The translations under genes were made by a program, and so were the position numbers. Source: Paracoccus fontiphilus (GTDB taxonomy: Bacteria > Pseudomonadota > Alphaproteobacteria > Rhodobacterales > Rhodobacteraceae). From it: 64,000 bases of DNA. How positions within the stretch are numbered: position 1 is the stretch's first letter; every line of letters starts with the position of its first letter. Location of the stretch: positions 29,582-93,581 of the forward strand of contig NZ_JAFNAW010000009.1 in NCBI RefSeq assembly GCF_017356265.1. The letters run 5' to 3'. The notes beneath the pieces were generated by a model. That model had not been told where the DNA came from. It saw only the letters and a program-made list of their open reading frames with translations, and made no database searches. This document shows positions 25,706 through 36,282 of the stretch, in pieces.

Positions 25706-27390
25706 TCGGCGGCGGCCCTTTCATTCGTCAGCAGTTCGACCGGGGGCAAATCCTCGCCCGTCAGGCGCGGGCGCAGGCCCGAATTGCGAAGCCGGCGCAG
25801 CATCTGGTCCAGCCCGGTCAGGTCGCGCATGGCGGGCAGCGTGGTCACGGGCGCCGAATGCGGGTCGATCTGCAGCATGAAGTCCTGGAGGATGCCCTTG
25901 GGGTTCATCAGGAACTCGCCCAGGTCATGCTGGACAAGCCGGGCGCGCACCCAGACCGAGTTCAGCACGTCCAGATGCTCAAGCTCGATCCGCTGCAACT
26001 GGGCAAAGACGCGGCGCACGTCGTCGAAGGGCATGCCGGAATGCAGCAGCGGCAGCTTCCACGCCCCGGTCACGACCAGCATGTTCGCATGGGGATCGGT
26101 CGCCATGAACCAGTTGAGCGCCTGGTTGTCGCGCGGGCTGAACTGGAACACCTGCATCCGCTCCGTGATGCGGATCAGCGAGGTCAGGAACCCGTGCGGA
26201 TCGCGGTCGCGCACCTGCGGATTGGACGAAATCGCGCCCGGCCCCGTGCGATGCCGTCCTGCGAATTCCACCAGCGACGGGTCCAGCAGATGGCCGTGGA
26301 CATCGCAGGACAGATGCTGGCGCAACCAGTCCTCGAATTCCGGGAAGATGTCGCTTAGCCCTTGGATCACCGCATAGGGGGCGGATGTCTTGCCGTTTTC
26401 CGCGTCTTTCCGGGGAAAGCGGCTTTGCATGTAAAGCCCCGGCCTGCCCAGCACGCGGCGGCGGACGGTCTGGTTGATGATCCGCGAAATCCGCGCCGGC
26501 TGGGGCGGGTCGACCTGCGGGTGGCCGTCGTCCGGCGGCGGGAAATGCGCCAGAAGGCGCGAGGCGCCGGGCCAGATCTTGCGGGCCACGAAGCAGCGCG
26601 ATTCGGCCAGGATCTCGATATGGTCGTCATAAAGCGAATAGGGGCGGCCCATGTGGTCGAACTTGGCCATGGTCAGCGACCAGCTTTCGATCCGCGTCGA
26701 ATGGCGCCGCACCAGGGTCTGAAAGTAGCTTTCGTCCGGAATCCAGGTCAGGCGGAAGAAGCGGTCGAATTCCGCCCGCTGCGGGTCGGTCAGGATCGCG
26801 CGCAGGGTGCGCGCCGTCAGGCACCACCATTGCGATCCCAGATGCGGCGCAAGGCCGCCGGGCATCTTTCGCCGGATGCCCCGGCGCCGCTGCCAGTCCA
26901 CGAAGCGGTCGAACAGCCAGCGGTGCCGCTTCCAGTCGAAGGGGAAGAACAGCGTGAAGCGTTCCTCGTTCAGCCCGCCCACGGTCCAGCCGACATCATG
27001 GGTGCTGACGCTTTCGATATGGTCCCGGTCGGGATCGGCGCCCAGATAGGCGATCAGGTCCGATACCGGCCGCAAGGGCAGGCAGGCACCCGAGGCCAGA
27101 TAGACATGGGTCGTGTCGGGGAACCGCTGCAGCAACTCCTCGGCCGCGTCTTGGGTGGCGCGGACCAGGCTGAAGCGGCCCCAGGAACAGCGGTGGCGGC
27201 GGGTAAAGAGGATGCGGTCGCAGTCCTTCAGCGTGTGCTTCAGCCGCGCAAGCGGGGCCGCCGACACCTTGGCGTCCACATGGATTGCCACCCTTGCGCC
27301 GTCATCGACCCAGATCCGGGCCAGCCGGGCCGCCAGGCCCAGGTCCGCGTGGCACAGCAGCACCACCCCAAGACGCACGTCCGCCGTCAT
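25702..27390 (-). CDS. GT14-type beta-1,6-N-acetylglucosaminyltransferase with DUF5927-like tail
   Basis: A 562-residue glycosyltransferase. The first 280 residues match the core-2/I-branching family: VVLLCHADLGLAARL, IHVDAKV, CSWGRFSLVRATQDA, GSQWWCLTARTL and PDESYFQTLV with the catalytic Glu. The remaining 270 residues (FQFSPRDNQALNWFMATDP, LVVTGAWKLPLLHSG) fit the DUF5927 extension found with bacterial members. The ATG at 27390 overlaps the GT2 stop as ATGA. There is no signal peptide; it probably acts at the cytoplasmic face on a lipid-linked or surface glycan. Acceptor unknown. Confidence 0.87.
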   Translation of the reverse strand: MTADVRLGVVLLCHADLGLAARLARIWVDDGARVAIHVDAKVSAAPLARLKHTLKDCDRILFTRRHRCSWGRFSLVRATQDAAEELLQRFPDTTHVYLASGACLPLRPVSDLIAYLGADPDRDHIESVSTHDVGWTVGGLNEERFTLFFPFDWKRHRWLFDRFVDWQRRRGIRRKMPGGLAPHLGSQWWCLTARTLRAILTDPQRAEFDRFFRLTWIPDESYFQTLVRRHSTRIESWSLTMAKFDHMGRPYSLYDDHIEILAESRCFVARKIWPGASRLLAHFPPPDDGHPQVDPPQPARISRIINQTVRRRVLGRPGLYMQSRFPRKDAENGKTSAPYAVIQGLSDIFPEFEDWLRQHLSCDVHGHLLDPSLVEFAGRHRTGPGAISSNPQVRDRDPHGFLTSLIRITERMQVFQFSPRDNQALNWFMATDPHANMLVVTGAWKLPLLHSGMPFDDVRRVFAQLQRIELEHLDVLNSVWVRARLVQHDLGEFLMNPKGILQDFMLQIDPHSAPVTTLPAMRDLTGLDQMLRRLRNSGLRPRLTGEDLPPVELLTNERAAAE

Positions 27391-28415
27391 GCCCAGTTCC
27401 CGCGCGAAATCAGGCCCAGATCCTCCAGTTGCCGCCAGTCGCGGTATTCGCGCGATTCGCTGCACCACAGTTGCACGCCGCGATGCAGCCCGGCGTGATA
27501 CGCACGGTATTCCTGGCTGTTGCCGTAATGCTGGCGGCGGTCCAGTTCCTCGGCCGACTTGGAGGTGAACGAGGACAGGAACTTGGCATGAAGCAGGCAG
27601 CCCGACACCTGCTCGCCGCCGTCCTCGTCATAGACGAGGTTCAGCCCGCGCGGTAGCAGCATGTGGGTGGAACTGGCATAGGCATAGCGCAGGTGCCACT
27701 TGACCAGCGGGATCTTGTTCAGTGCCGGGCCGGACAGGGGATCATCCGTGAAGAACGCCCGCGTCCGCGGCCCGCCCTGAATCCACAGGTTGCCGAAATA
27801 CTCGTTCTTCTGGATCGAGTAGTTGGCCGGATCGAACCAGCGCGCGACGGCGAAGGGATCCTCGCCCTCGGTGCAGATCGCATCCTCGACCGGGCCCTTG
27901 GGATACATGTCCAGCAGCATGGCCGGGAAGGACCGGCGCCCCGTGTCGTCAAGCCAGGCGGTCAGCGCGGCCAGGGGCCGCTGGTCCATGTGCGGATAGA
28001 CCAGGAATTCGTCGGGATCGACCGTCAGGCACCAATGGCCCCGGCCATGGCGCAGAAGCAGCCAGTTGATCCAGTCCATCCCGAAGCGCGAGCCCTTGTA
28101 GCTGTGGTCGGTCCACCACAGGGACACGTCAGGCTGGCCGCGCAGCCAGTCGGCGCTGCCATCCGTGCTGGCATTGTCGACCATCAGGAAGTGGCGCACG
28201 CCAAGGGCGCGATAGTAGTTCAGGAAATAGGGCAGCCGGGCACGTTCGTTGCGCAGCGTGACAAGGCACAGGATGTCGTCCGGGGCGATCTGCCGCGTGC
28301 GGTCCGCCACCGGGCGCAGGGCGCGCCTGCGGCGGATGCCCCGTGCGATCAGGCGCTGCCGCTCCAGGCGTCGGCGCAGGCGAACCCTGGCCTGATGCAC
28401 GTCTAGCCCCGACAT
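27387..28415 (-). CDS. Glycosyltransferase family 2-like protein (copy A)
   Basis: A 342-residue glycosyltransferase with a GT-A fold of the type annotated glyco_tranf_2_4. Motifs: CLVTLRNERARLPYFLNYY, MVDNASTDGS, LTVDPDEFLVYP (metal/sugar-nucleotide site), and a late block KWHLRYAYASSTHMLLPRG. The first 45 residues are strongly basic, suggesting membrane association. It is clearly paralogous to the product of 28509-29558 (same order of motifs and same C-terminal RDW-x-QLE-x-LGL-x-RG-x-W pattern). ATG at 28415 is the first start giving that pattern. It begins a coupled trio with GT14 and sulfotransferase. Confidence 0.86.
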   Translation of the reverse strand: MSGLDVHQARVRLRRRLERQRLIARGIRRRRALRPVADRTRQIAPDDILCLVTLRNERARLPYFLNYYRALGVRHFLMVDNASTDGSADWLRGQPDVSLWWTDHSYKGSRFGMDWINWLLLRHGRGHWCLTVDPDEFLVYPHMDQRPLAALTAWLDDTGRRSFPAMLLDMYPKGPVEDAICTEGEDPFAVARWFDPANYSIQKNEYFGNLWIQGGPRTRAFFTDDPLSGPALNKIPLVKWHLRYAYASSTHMLLPRGLNLVYDEDGGEQVSGCLLHAKFLSSFTSKSAEELDRRQHYGNSQEYRAYHAGLHRGVQLWCSESREYRDWRQLEDLGLISRGNWA

Positions 28416-28508
28416 CGCCGTCCCCGCCCATCGACCCCATATCGTCCGTCTGCCATGATGCCCGGATTGCTGCGCATACACGCATTTGGCAAAGGCGTTC
28501 GGTCCGCG

Positions 28509-29558
28509 TCAACTAGCGGTCGTAAACCAATCCCCCCTGCCCATCAAGCCAAGCTCCTGCAACTGCCCCCAGTCGCGATACCGGACCGAGCCCTCGTGCC
28601 ACAGCACCGGCGCCCGCGCGACCGAGGCGTGATAGTCGCGATAGGCCGGGGGGTCGATGAAATGCTGGGCGCGCCGAAGCTCCTCGGCGGCGCGGGCGGC
28701 GCTGTCGGGCAGGAACTTGCCATGCAGCAGGATGCCCGACAGGCGCGGGTCTCCGGGGCCGTCGTATTCGTCGTTCAGCCGGGGCGGCAGCAGCGAATGG
28801 GTCGAATTGACGTAAACATACCGCCGGTCCCAGCGGACCAGCGGCAGCTTGTTCAGGGTCGGCCCGCGCCGTGGATCATCGGGAAAGAACACCCGTTCCC
28901 GCACACCGCCCCTCAGGATGCGGTTACGCTTAGGGTGGACGAGTTCGCAGCGGTATGGGGCGGCATCGAACCAGGGCAGCTGTTCCGTCAAGGGCGCATC
29001 GGCCGGTGCCTCGGCCCGGTCCAGCGGTCCCTGGGGATAAAGATCCAGCATCATGGCGCCCATGGCGGGACGGCGGGCGGCATCAAGATGCGCCACAAGG
29101 TCGGGCAAGGGGCGGCTGTCCCAATGGGGATAGATCAGCAACTCGTCCGCATCGACGGTCAGGCACCAATGCCCATGGCCATGCCGCAACAGCAAGGCGC
29201 CCAGCCAGTCCATTCCGAAGCGGGAAGCCCGGTATCCCCCCGCCGCCCGCCACAGCGAAACGTCCGCCCGGTCGCGCAGGAAGCGGTCGGTCCCATCGGT
29301 GCTGGCATTGTCCACGATCAGGAAGGCCGTGACGCCCAGCTTGCGATAATGGTCCAGAAACTGCGGCAGGCGCAGCATCTCGTTGCGGACGGTCGCGAAG
29401 CAGAGAATGTCGCCGGGCCGGATCGCCCCCGTGCGGTCCACCAAAGGCGACAGCGCACGGCTGGCCTTCATGCAGCGCCACAGCAGCTTGCGGCGCTTCC
29501 ATCGCTGACGATAGGCCGACCAGGCCCGCCGCATGGCGCTTGGCCGGCCCTTGCTCAC
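28509..29558 (-). CDS. Glycosyltransferase family 2-like protein (copy B)
   Basis: A 349-residue paralogue of the neighbouring GT2 enzyme: FATVRNEMLRLPQFLDHY, IVDNASTDGTDRFL, LTVDADELLIYPHWDSRPL and the C-terminal RDWGQLQELGLMGRGDW. The GTG at 29558 overlaps the galE stop as GTGA and is the likely start; an ATG eight codons on (MRRAW) is an alternative. Coupling to galE suggests that it uses UDP-galactose or a related donor (inference). A 93-bp gap with a possible TTGACG -35 element separates it from copy A. Confidence 0.85.
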   Translation of the reverse strand: MSKGRPSAMRRAWSAYRQRWKRRKLLWRCMKASRALSPLVDRTGAIRPGDILCFATVRNEMLRLPQFLDHYRKLGVTAFLIVDNASTDGTDRFLRDRADVSLWRAAGGYRASRFGMDWLGALLLRHGHGHWCLTVDADELLIYPHWDSRPLPDLVAHLDAARRPAMGAMMLDLYPQGPLDRAEAPADAPLTEQLPWFDAAPYRCELVHPKRNRILRGGVRERVFFPDDPRRGPTLNKLPLVRWDRRYVYVNSTHSLLPPRLNDEYDGPGDPRLSGILLHGKFLPDSAARAAEELRRAQHFIDPPAYRDYHASVARAPVLWHEGSVRYRDWGQLQELGLMGRGDWFTTAS

Positions 29559-30541
29559 GCCTGGTAGGAACCGTTCTGGTGCCAGCGCCAGGCATCCGCG
29601 ATCATCTGCCTCATCGTGGAGCGATAAGGCTGCCAGCCAAGCTCCGCCTTGGCGCGGGTGCTGCCGCAGACCAGCTTGACGGCATCGCCGCCCCGGCGCG
29701 GACCATCGACCATCGGCACCGGGCGGTTGGTGACATGGCCCGTGGCATCCACGACCTCTCGCACCGAAAAGCCCGTTCCCGTGCCCAGGCAGAAGATCCG
29801 GCTGCCACGACCCGCCCGCAACCATTCCAAGCCTTGCACATGCGCGTCCACCAGGTCCATGACATGGACATAATCGCGGATGCAGGTGCCGTCCGGGGTC
29901 GGATAGTCGTTGCCATGCACGGTCAGGGCCGCGCGCTTGCCATCGACGGCATCCAGGATCAGCGGGATCAGGTGCGTCTCGGGGCGGTGATGCTCGCCCA
30001 CCTCGCCGTCGGGGTCGGCGCCCGCGACGTTGAAGTAGCGGAAGATCACCGACCGCAGCCCGTGGGATGCGCCGAAGTCGGTCAGCATGTCCTCGATCGC
30101 GCGCTTGGAGGCGCCATAGGCGTTCAGCGGCGCCTGGGGCGTGTCCTCGTCCAGAACCTCGCCATCGCGGTCGCCATAGGTCGCGCAGGTCGAACTGAAC
30201 ACGAAGTCGAGGCAGCCCGCGTCGATGGCGGCCTCGATCAGGTTCAGCGATCCGCTGACATTGTTGCGCCAGTATTTGCCCGGCTCGGCCATCGCCTCGC
30301 CCACCTGGCTCAGCGCCGCGAAATGCAGCACGGCAAGCGGCTTGTGCTCGGCGAAGGCGGCATCCAGGGCGGCGCGGTCCAGCAGGTCGGCCTGCACGAA
30401 GGGCCCGAACTTCACGGCATCGCGCCAGCCCGTGGACAGGTTGTCCAGCGTGACCGGCACATAGCCGGCCGCAGCCAGGGCCTTGCAGGCGTGCGAGCCG
30501 ATATAGCCCGCGCCGCCCGTCACCAGAACTGTTTTCGACAT
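29555..30541 (-). CDS. galE: UDP-glucose 4-epimerase
   Basis: A 328-residue short-chain dehydrogenase-type epimerase interconverting UDP-glucose and UDP-galactose. Rossmann motif TGGAGYIGSHA at residues 7-17, the catalytic Ser/Thr in FSSTCATYG, and the YxxxK pair in NAYGASKRAIE are intact, with the GalE-specific FRYFNVAGADPDGEVGE. It lies 4 bp after galU and overlaps the next glycosyltransferase gene, so galU, galE and GT2-B form one unit supplying UDP-hexose for a surface polysaccharide. Confidence 0.96.
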   Translation of the reverse strand: MSKTVLVTGGAGYIGSHACKALAAAGYVPVTLDNLSTGWRDAVKFGPFVQADLLDRAALDAAFAEHKPLAVLHFAALSQVGEAMAEPGKYWRNNVSGSLNLIEAAIDAGCLDFVFSSTCATYGDRDGEVLDEDTPQAPLNAYGASKRAIEDMLTDFGASHGLRSVIFRYFNVAGADPDGEVGEHHRPETHLIPLILDAVDGKRAALTVHGNDYPTPDGTCIRDYVHVMDLVDAHVQGLEWLRAGRGSRIFCLGTGTGFSVREVVDATGHVTNRPVPMVDGPRRGGDAVKLVCGSTRAKAELGWQPYRSTMRQMIADAWRWHQNGSYQA

Positions 30542-30545
30542 GAGC

Positions 30546-31442
30546 CTATTCGGCCGCCCGGCGCATCGACATCACGTCGTGGAGGTATTCGGCGAATTCC
30601 TCCTTCAACTCGTCGCGTTCCAGGCCGAAGGCCACCGTCGCCTGCAGGAAGCCCGCCTTGGACCCGCAGTCGAACCGCTGGCCCCGGAAGCGCAGGCCGT
30701 AAACGCCGCGCCCGGCCTCGATCTCGTCGGCGATGGCATCGGTCAGCTGGATTTCCCCGCCCGAACCGGCCTTCAGCTTGTTCAGGTTCTGCATCACCGT
30801 CGGCGCCAGGATATAGCGGCCGATCACCGCCAGGTTCGACGGCGCGGTGCCCAGCTTCGGCTTTTCGACCATGCCGCGCGCCTTGACGATGGCGCCCATG
30901 TCCTCGGCCACGTCGAGGACGCCATAGGCCTGCGCCTTCTCGGGCGCCACTTCCATGGTGGCGACCATGCTGCCGCCGGTCTCGCCATAGGCTTCGATCA
31001 TCTGCTGCAGGCAAGGAGGCTCGCCCATGATGACGTCGTCGGTCAGAACGACCGCGAAGGGCTCGTCATCGGCCAACAGGCGGCGGGCGCACCAGACCGC
31101 GTGGCCCAGGCCCAGCGCCTTGTGCTGGCGGATATAGGCGATGGCGCCCGATTCCATGTTGGTGGTGCGCAGGATTTCCAGAAGGTCGTTCTTGCCGGAC
31201 TTCTTGAGGCTGCTTTCCAGCTCGTGCGCGTGGTCGAAATAATCCTCCAGCGCGCCCTTGCCGCGCGAGGTGACGAAGATGAATTCGGTGATGCCCGCGG
31301 CACGCGCCTCGTCGATCGCGTACTGGATCAACGGACGGTCAACCAAGGTCATGATCTCTTTCGGAATACTTTTCGTGGCGGGAAGAAACCGCGTGCCCAG
31401 ACCCGCCACGGGAAAGATGGCCTTAGTTACCTTACGAGTCAT
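30546..31442 (-). CDS. galU: UTP-glucose-1-phosphate uridylyltransferase
   Basis: A 298-residue nucleotidyltransferase making UDP-glucose from glucose 1-phosphate and UTP. Typical blocks are FPVAGLGTRFLPATKSIPKE (nucleotide loop), DRPLIQYAIDEA, LGLGHAVWCA, VVLTDDVI and YDCGSKAGF-like FDCGSKAGFLQA. It heads the minus-strand polysaccharide unit; a likely sigma-70 promoter and an inverted repeat lie in the 186-bp leader region upstream. Length is normal. Confidence 0.96.
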   Translation of the reverse strand: MTRKVTKAIFPVAGLGTRFLPATKSIPKEIMTLVDRPLIQYAIDEARAAGITEFIFVTSRGKGALEDYFDHAHELESSLKKSGKNDLLEILRTTNMESGAIAYIRQHKALGLGHAVWCARRLLADDEPFAVVLTDDVIMGEPPCLQQMIEAYGETGGSMVATMEVAPEKAQAYGVLDVAEDMGAIVKARGMVEKPKLGTAPSNLAVIGRYILAPTVMQNLNKLKAGSGGEIQLTDAIADEIEAGRGVYGLRFRGQRFDCGSKAGFLQATVAFGLERDELKEEFAEYLHDVMSMRRAAE

Positions 31443-31467
31443 TGCATTGACACCTTTTCTGATCCTT

Positions 31468-31491
31468 GCCGTAGACGGGGCCGCCTACGGC
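31468..31491 (-). promoter_or_regulatory. Inverted repeat in the galU leader
   Basis: GCCGTAG (31468-31474) and CTACGGC (31485-31491) are perfect 7-base arms around a 10-base GC-rich loop, 26 bases upstream of the galU start and downstream of the predicted promoter. It could be an RNA hairpin in the 5' leader or a DNA-binding site. Confidence 0.4.
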
Positions 31492-31534
31492 ACAACGCAA
31501 ATCAGCCGCAAAAGCTGCACCCTGCAAGCAGGAT

Positions 31535-31562
31535 ATTATCGGTCTGAGCGGATTGACGCCAA
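31535..31562 (-). promoter_or_regulatory. Putative sigma-70 promoter of galU
   Basis: On the minus strand TTGGCG (31562-31557) and GATAAT (31540-31535) are separated by 16 bases, in a patch that is A/T-richer than the neighbourhood, about 95 bases upstream of the galU start. Assigned by resemblance to the consensus only. Confidence 0.35.
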
Positions 31563-31628
31563 TGCAATCATGAAGATCCCGGCTGATTTTCGGCAATCCT
31601 GACCCTGCGGCAATCGGGACGTGTGCCT

Positions 31629-32429
31629 TCAGTCCAGATTCATCGCCCGCATCATGGCTTCCAGCCTGGAAACATCCTCGGGATTGTTCAATTCCCAGAA
31701 CTGGCGGCCATGCGATTCGACCTCGACGCACCGGATGCGGCGGCCCCGCTCCAGGAAGCGAAGCTGCTCCAGTCCCTCCAGCCTTTCCAGCCGACCCTCG
31801 GGCCAGGATGCGTATTCCGCAAGCGCCGCCGGGCGATAGGCATAGACCCCGACATGATGGAAGACCGGGCTTGGATCGTCCTCCCCGAACGCATCCGCCG
31901 CGAAGGGGATGACCTCCTTGGAGAAATAGAGCGCCTGCCGGTCATGGCCGAAGACCGCGGTGGTGCCGCCGACCCGGCCCGCATGGCGGTCGGCGATCAG
32001 GTCGGCCCGCATCCGCCCGGTGCAGCGCAGGACAGGCGTCGCCACATCCGACCCCGGATCGGCGCGAAGGGCGGCGACCAGATCCTCGACGAACCAGGCG
32101 GGGGTCAGGGGCGCGTCGCCCTGCAGGTTCACCACGATATCGGGGGGCAGGCCCAGCCTGGCGACCGCCTCGGCGCAGCGTTCGGTCCCGTTGCGGCAGG
32201 TCGTGGCGGTCATCACCACCTCGGCCCCGAAGCCCTGCGCATGGTCGCGGATGCGGTCGTCGTCGGTCGCGATCACCACCCGGTCCACCCCGCCGACCGC
32301 CATGGCCGCATCCCAGCTGCGCCGGATCAGGCTGCGCGGCTGGCCCGATGCGCCGCGCAGATCCACCAGCGGCTTGCCCGGATAGCGGGTCGAGGCATGG
32401 CGGGCGGGAATGACGATCAGGACCGACAT
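31629..32429 (-). CDS. kdsB: 3-deoxy-manno-octulosonate cytidylyltransferase
   Basis: A 266-residue enzyme activating Kdo as CMP-Kdo for lipopolysaccharide inner core or capsule linkers. Signatures: VIPARHASTRYPGKPL at the N-terminus, VIATDDDRI, VNLQGDAPL, and HHVGVYAYR. Family length is usually about 250; the gene is complete. An alternative role in capsule-specific Kdo activation (KpsU-like) is possible given the neighbouring permease and glycosyltransferases. It follows cysQ by 3 bp in the same operon. Confidence 0.92.
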   Translation of the reverse strand: MSVLIVIPARHASTRYPGKPLVDLRGASGQPRSLIRRSWDAAMAVGGVDRVVIATDDDRIRDHAQGFGAEVVMTATTCRNGTERCAEAVARLGLPPDIVVNLQGDAPLTPAWFVEDLVAALRADPGSDVATPVLRCTGRMRADLIADRHAGRVGGTTAVFGHDRQALYFSKEVIPFAADAFGEDDPSPVFHHVGVYAYRPAALAEYASWPEGRLERLEGLEQLRFLERGRRIRCVEVESHGRQFWELNNPEDVSRLEAMMRAMNLD

Positions 32430-32432
32430 GCC

Positions 32433-33230
32433 TCAGGCCTTCACCAGCAGGACACCGGGCGCGAAGGCGATGAAGAAGGGGTTCTCGTAGCCCGGCTTGC
32501 CGTATTCCAGGGGCGCATGGTCGTCGAAGCGCACGACCTCTCCGCCGGCGCCGCGCAGAACCGCGTCTCCCGCCGCCGTGTCCCACTCCATCGTGCGGCC
32601 TAGGCGCGGATACAGATCCGCCTCTCCGGTCGCGACAAGGCAGAACTTCAGCGACGATCCCGCGCTGGTCATGTCGCGCACGGCATACTGGGCGATGTAG
32701 TCGTCGGTCGCCGCGTCCCGGTGCGACTTCGAGGCCACGACCATCAGCCCGCGGTTGTCGGGGATCGGGTTGACGCCGATGGGGTGGGTCTGGCCGGGCA
32801 TGTCGCCGAAGGGCCCCTGCTCCTCGACCGAGCGGCCGTCGGCGGTGGTATAGAACAGCCGCCCCTTGGCGGGGGCATAGACCACGCCGCGCAGGGGCAC
32901 GCCGTTTTCCACATAGGCGATGTTGACGGTGAAATCGCCGCGCCGCTGCACGAATTCCTTGGTCCCGTCCAGCGGATCGACGATCAGGAATGTCCGCGCG
33001 GCCTGGGCGTGGCTGGCCGCCTGCTCCTCGGTGATCAGGGGGATGTCGGGAAACGCCGCCCGCAGCCCGGCCGAGATCAGGGCATCGGCCGCCTCGTCCG
33101 CAGCGGTGACGGGCGATTCGTCGGACTTGGCACGGACGTCGAAATCCTCTGCCTCGTAGATTTCCATGATGCGCGCTCCGGCCTGCAACGCCAGGCGCCG
33201 CATTTCGATGGTCAGTCGTTCAAATTGCAT
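32433..33230 (-). CDS. cysQ: 3'(2'),5'-bisphosphate nucleotidase
   Basis: A 265-residue inositol-monophosphatase-fold phosphatase that hydrolyses PAP, the by-product of PAPS-dependent sulfotransfer, to AMP. The metal-binding motifs are intact: ITEEQ, VDPLDGTKEFVQR and EWDTAAGDAV. ATG at 33230 yields the usual N-terminus MQFERLTIEMRRLALQAG. It lies upstream of kdsB and about 7 kb from the sulfotransferase gene on the same strand, which makes a role in PAP removal for glycan sulfation plausible; a role in assimilatory sulfate reduction is equally possible. Confidence 0.93.
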   Translation of the reverse strand: MQFERLTIEMRRLALQAGARIMEIYEAEDFDVRAKSDESPVTAADEAADALISAGLRAAFPDIPLITEEQAASHAQAARTFLIVDPLDGTKEFVQRRGDFTVNIAYVENGVPLRGVVYAPAKGRLFYTTADGRSVEEQGPFGDMPGQTHPIGVNPIPDNRGLMVVASKSHRDAATDDYIAQYAVRDMTSAGSSLKFCLVATGEADLYPRLGRTMEWDTAAGDAVLRGAGGEVVRFDDHAPLEYGKPGYENPFFIAFAPGVLLVKA

Positions 33231-33359
33231 CCAGTTTCCTTCCGCATCGGCCGGTTCGGCGCAGCCCCGCCGATTGTGACGGGCACCGGACCTCCTTATG
33301 ATCGCGGCGGACGGCTTGGGCAAGCGCCCGCAGGCCGGCAGGCAGGAGGCGGCGCGGCT

Positions 33360-34181
33360 TTGTTCAACCAGCGAAAGAACAGCACCATCATTCAGGCTGC
33401 GGGAACGACGCTGGGCCTGATCTATCACCAGACCGTCTACAACCTGCGCAACGACCACCGGAACGCCATCGTGGGGCTGCTGCTGACCATCCTGCAGTCG
33501 GCGATCTTCCTGATGGCGTTCCTGATCATCTACCTGATCCTGGGGGTGCGCAATTCCCCGATCCGCGGCGACTTCACGCTGTACCTGTTGTCGGGCATCT
33601 TCATGTTCATGGTCCATGTCCAGGCCTCGGGCGCGGTGTCCGGCAGCCACTCGGTCTCGAACGGCCTGATCAAGCACGAGCCGCTGAGCCCGGCGATCCT
33701 GATCGCCGCGGCCGCCCTGGCGGTGCTGTATCGCCAGACGGTCAGCTGCATCGCGATCCTGTGGCTGTACCATGTCGTGATCGCGCCGGTCCATTTCGAC
33801 TTCTGGCCGGGCTGCCTGGCGATGTACCTGCTGTCCTGGTTCTCGGGCGGCTGCATCGGGCTGGTCTTTTTGGGCATCCGGCCCTGGTCGCCGCGCGCGT
33901 CGAAGCTGATCACCACGATCTTCCAGCGCGTCAACATGTTCGCCTCGGGCAAGATGTTCGTGGCCAACGTGCTGCCCAACATGCTGCTGCCCTGGTTCAT
34001 CTGGAATCCCTTGTTCCACATCATCGACCAGCAGCGCGGCTTTTTGTTCATCAACTACACGCCCTTGAAGACCGACCCGATGTACGCCCTGTGGTTTTCG
34101 CTGGCCGCCATGATGATCGGGCTGCTGATCAACTTCACCACCCGCAAATACGAATCGCTCAGCTGGGGCGCGGCCGACTGA
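33360..34181 (+). CDS. ABC-2 type polysaccharide export permease
   Basis: A 273-residue inner-membrane protein of the ABC-2 permease family (KpsM/Wzm-like), with about six hydrophobic segments (for example NAIVGLLLTILQSAIFLMAF, DFTLYLLSGIFMFMVHVQ, ALWFSLAAMMIGLLINF). The start is TTG at 33360, placed 10 bases after AGGAGG; no ATG in frame gives the complete first helix. The cognate ATP-binding subunit is not adjacent and not in the window. Next to cysQ-kdsB and the glycosyltransferases it probably exports the same polysaccharide (inference). Confidence 0.82.
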   Translation: MFNQRKNSTIIQAAGTTLGLIYHQTVYNLRNDHRNAIVGLLLTILQSAIFLMAFLIIYLILGVRNSPIRGDFTLYLLSGIFMFMVHVQASGAVSGSHSVSNGLIKHEPLSPAILIAAAALAVLYRQTVSCIAILWLYHVVIAPVHFDFWPGCLAMYLLSWFSGGCIGLVFLGIRPWSPRASKLITTIFQRVNMFASGKMFVANVLPNMLLPWFIWNPLFHIIDQQRGFLFINYTPLKTDPMYALWFSLAAMMIGLLINFTTRKYESLSWGAAD

Positions 34182-34208
34182 GCCCCTGCAAATTGCCCGC
34201 ATCGGGCG

Positions 34209-34239
34209 CTTGCGGGGGTTGAAACCATGCCTATATACA
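34209..34239 (+). promoter_or_regulatory. RpoH-type heat-shock promoter of dnaK
   Basis: CTTG (34209-34212), a 17-base spacer and CCTATATACA (34230-34239) match the alphaproteobacterial RpoH pattern CTTG-N17/18-CYTATNT. It lies about 105 bases upstream of the dnaK start. No CIRCE inverted repeat is seen. Confidence 0.75.
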
Positions 34240-34345
34240 CCCCGAAGCGTCCGGGCAGCCGGACCTGGAACGTGTTTTTGGGATCGGGCCTCGGGGGCCG
34301 CAACGGACCCGAAGTCCAGACAATCGCCGCAAGAAGGAAACCAGT

Positions 34346-36262
<1,917 letters not shown>

Positions 36263-36282
36263 TCCGGGCCGCACCCTTTCGG

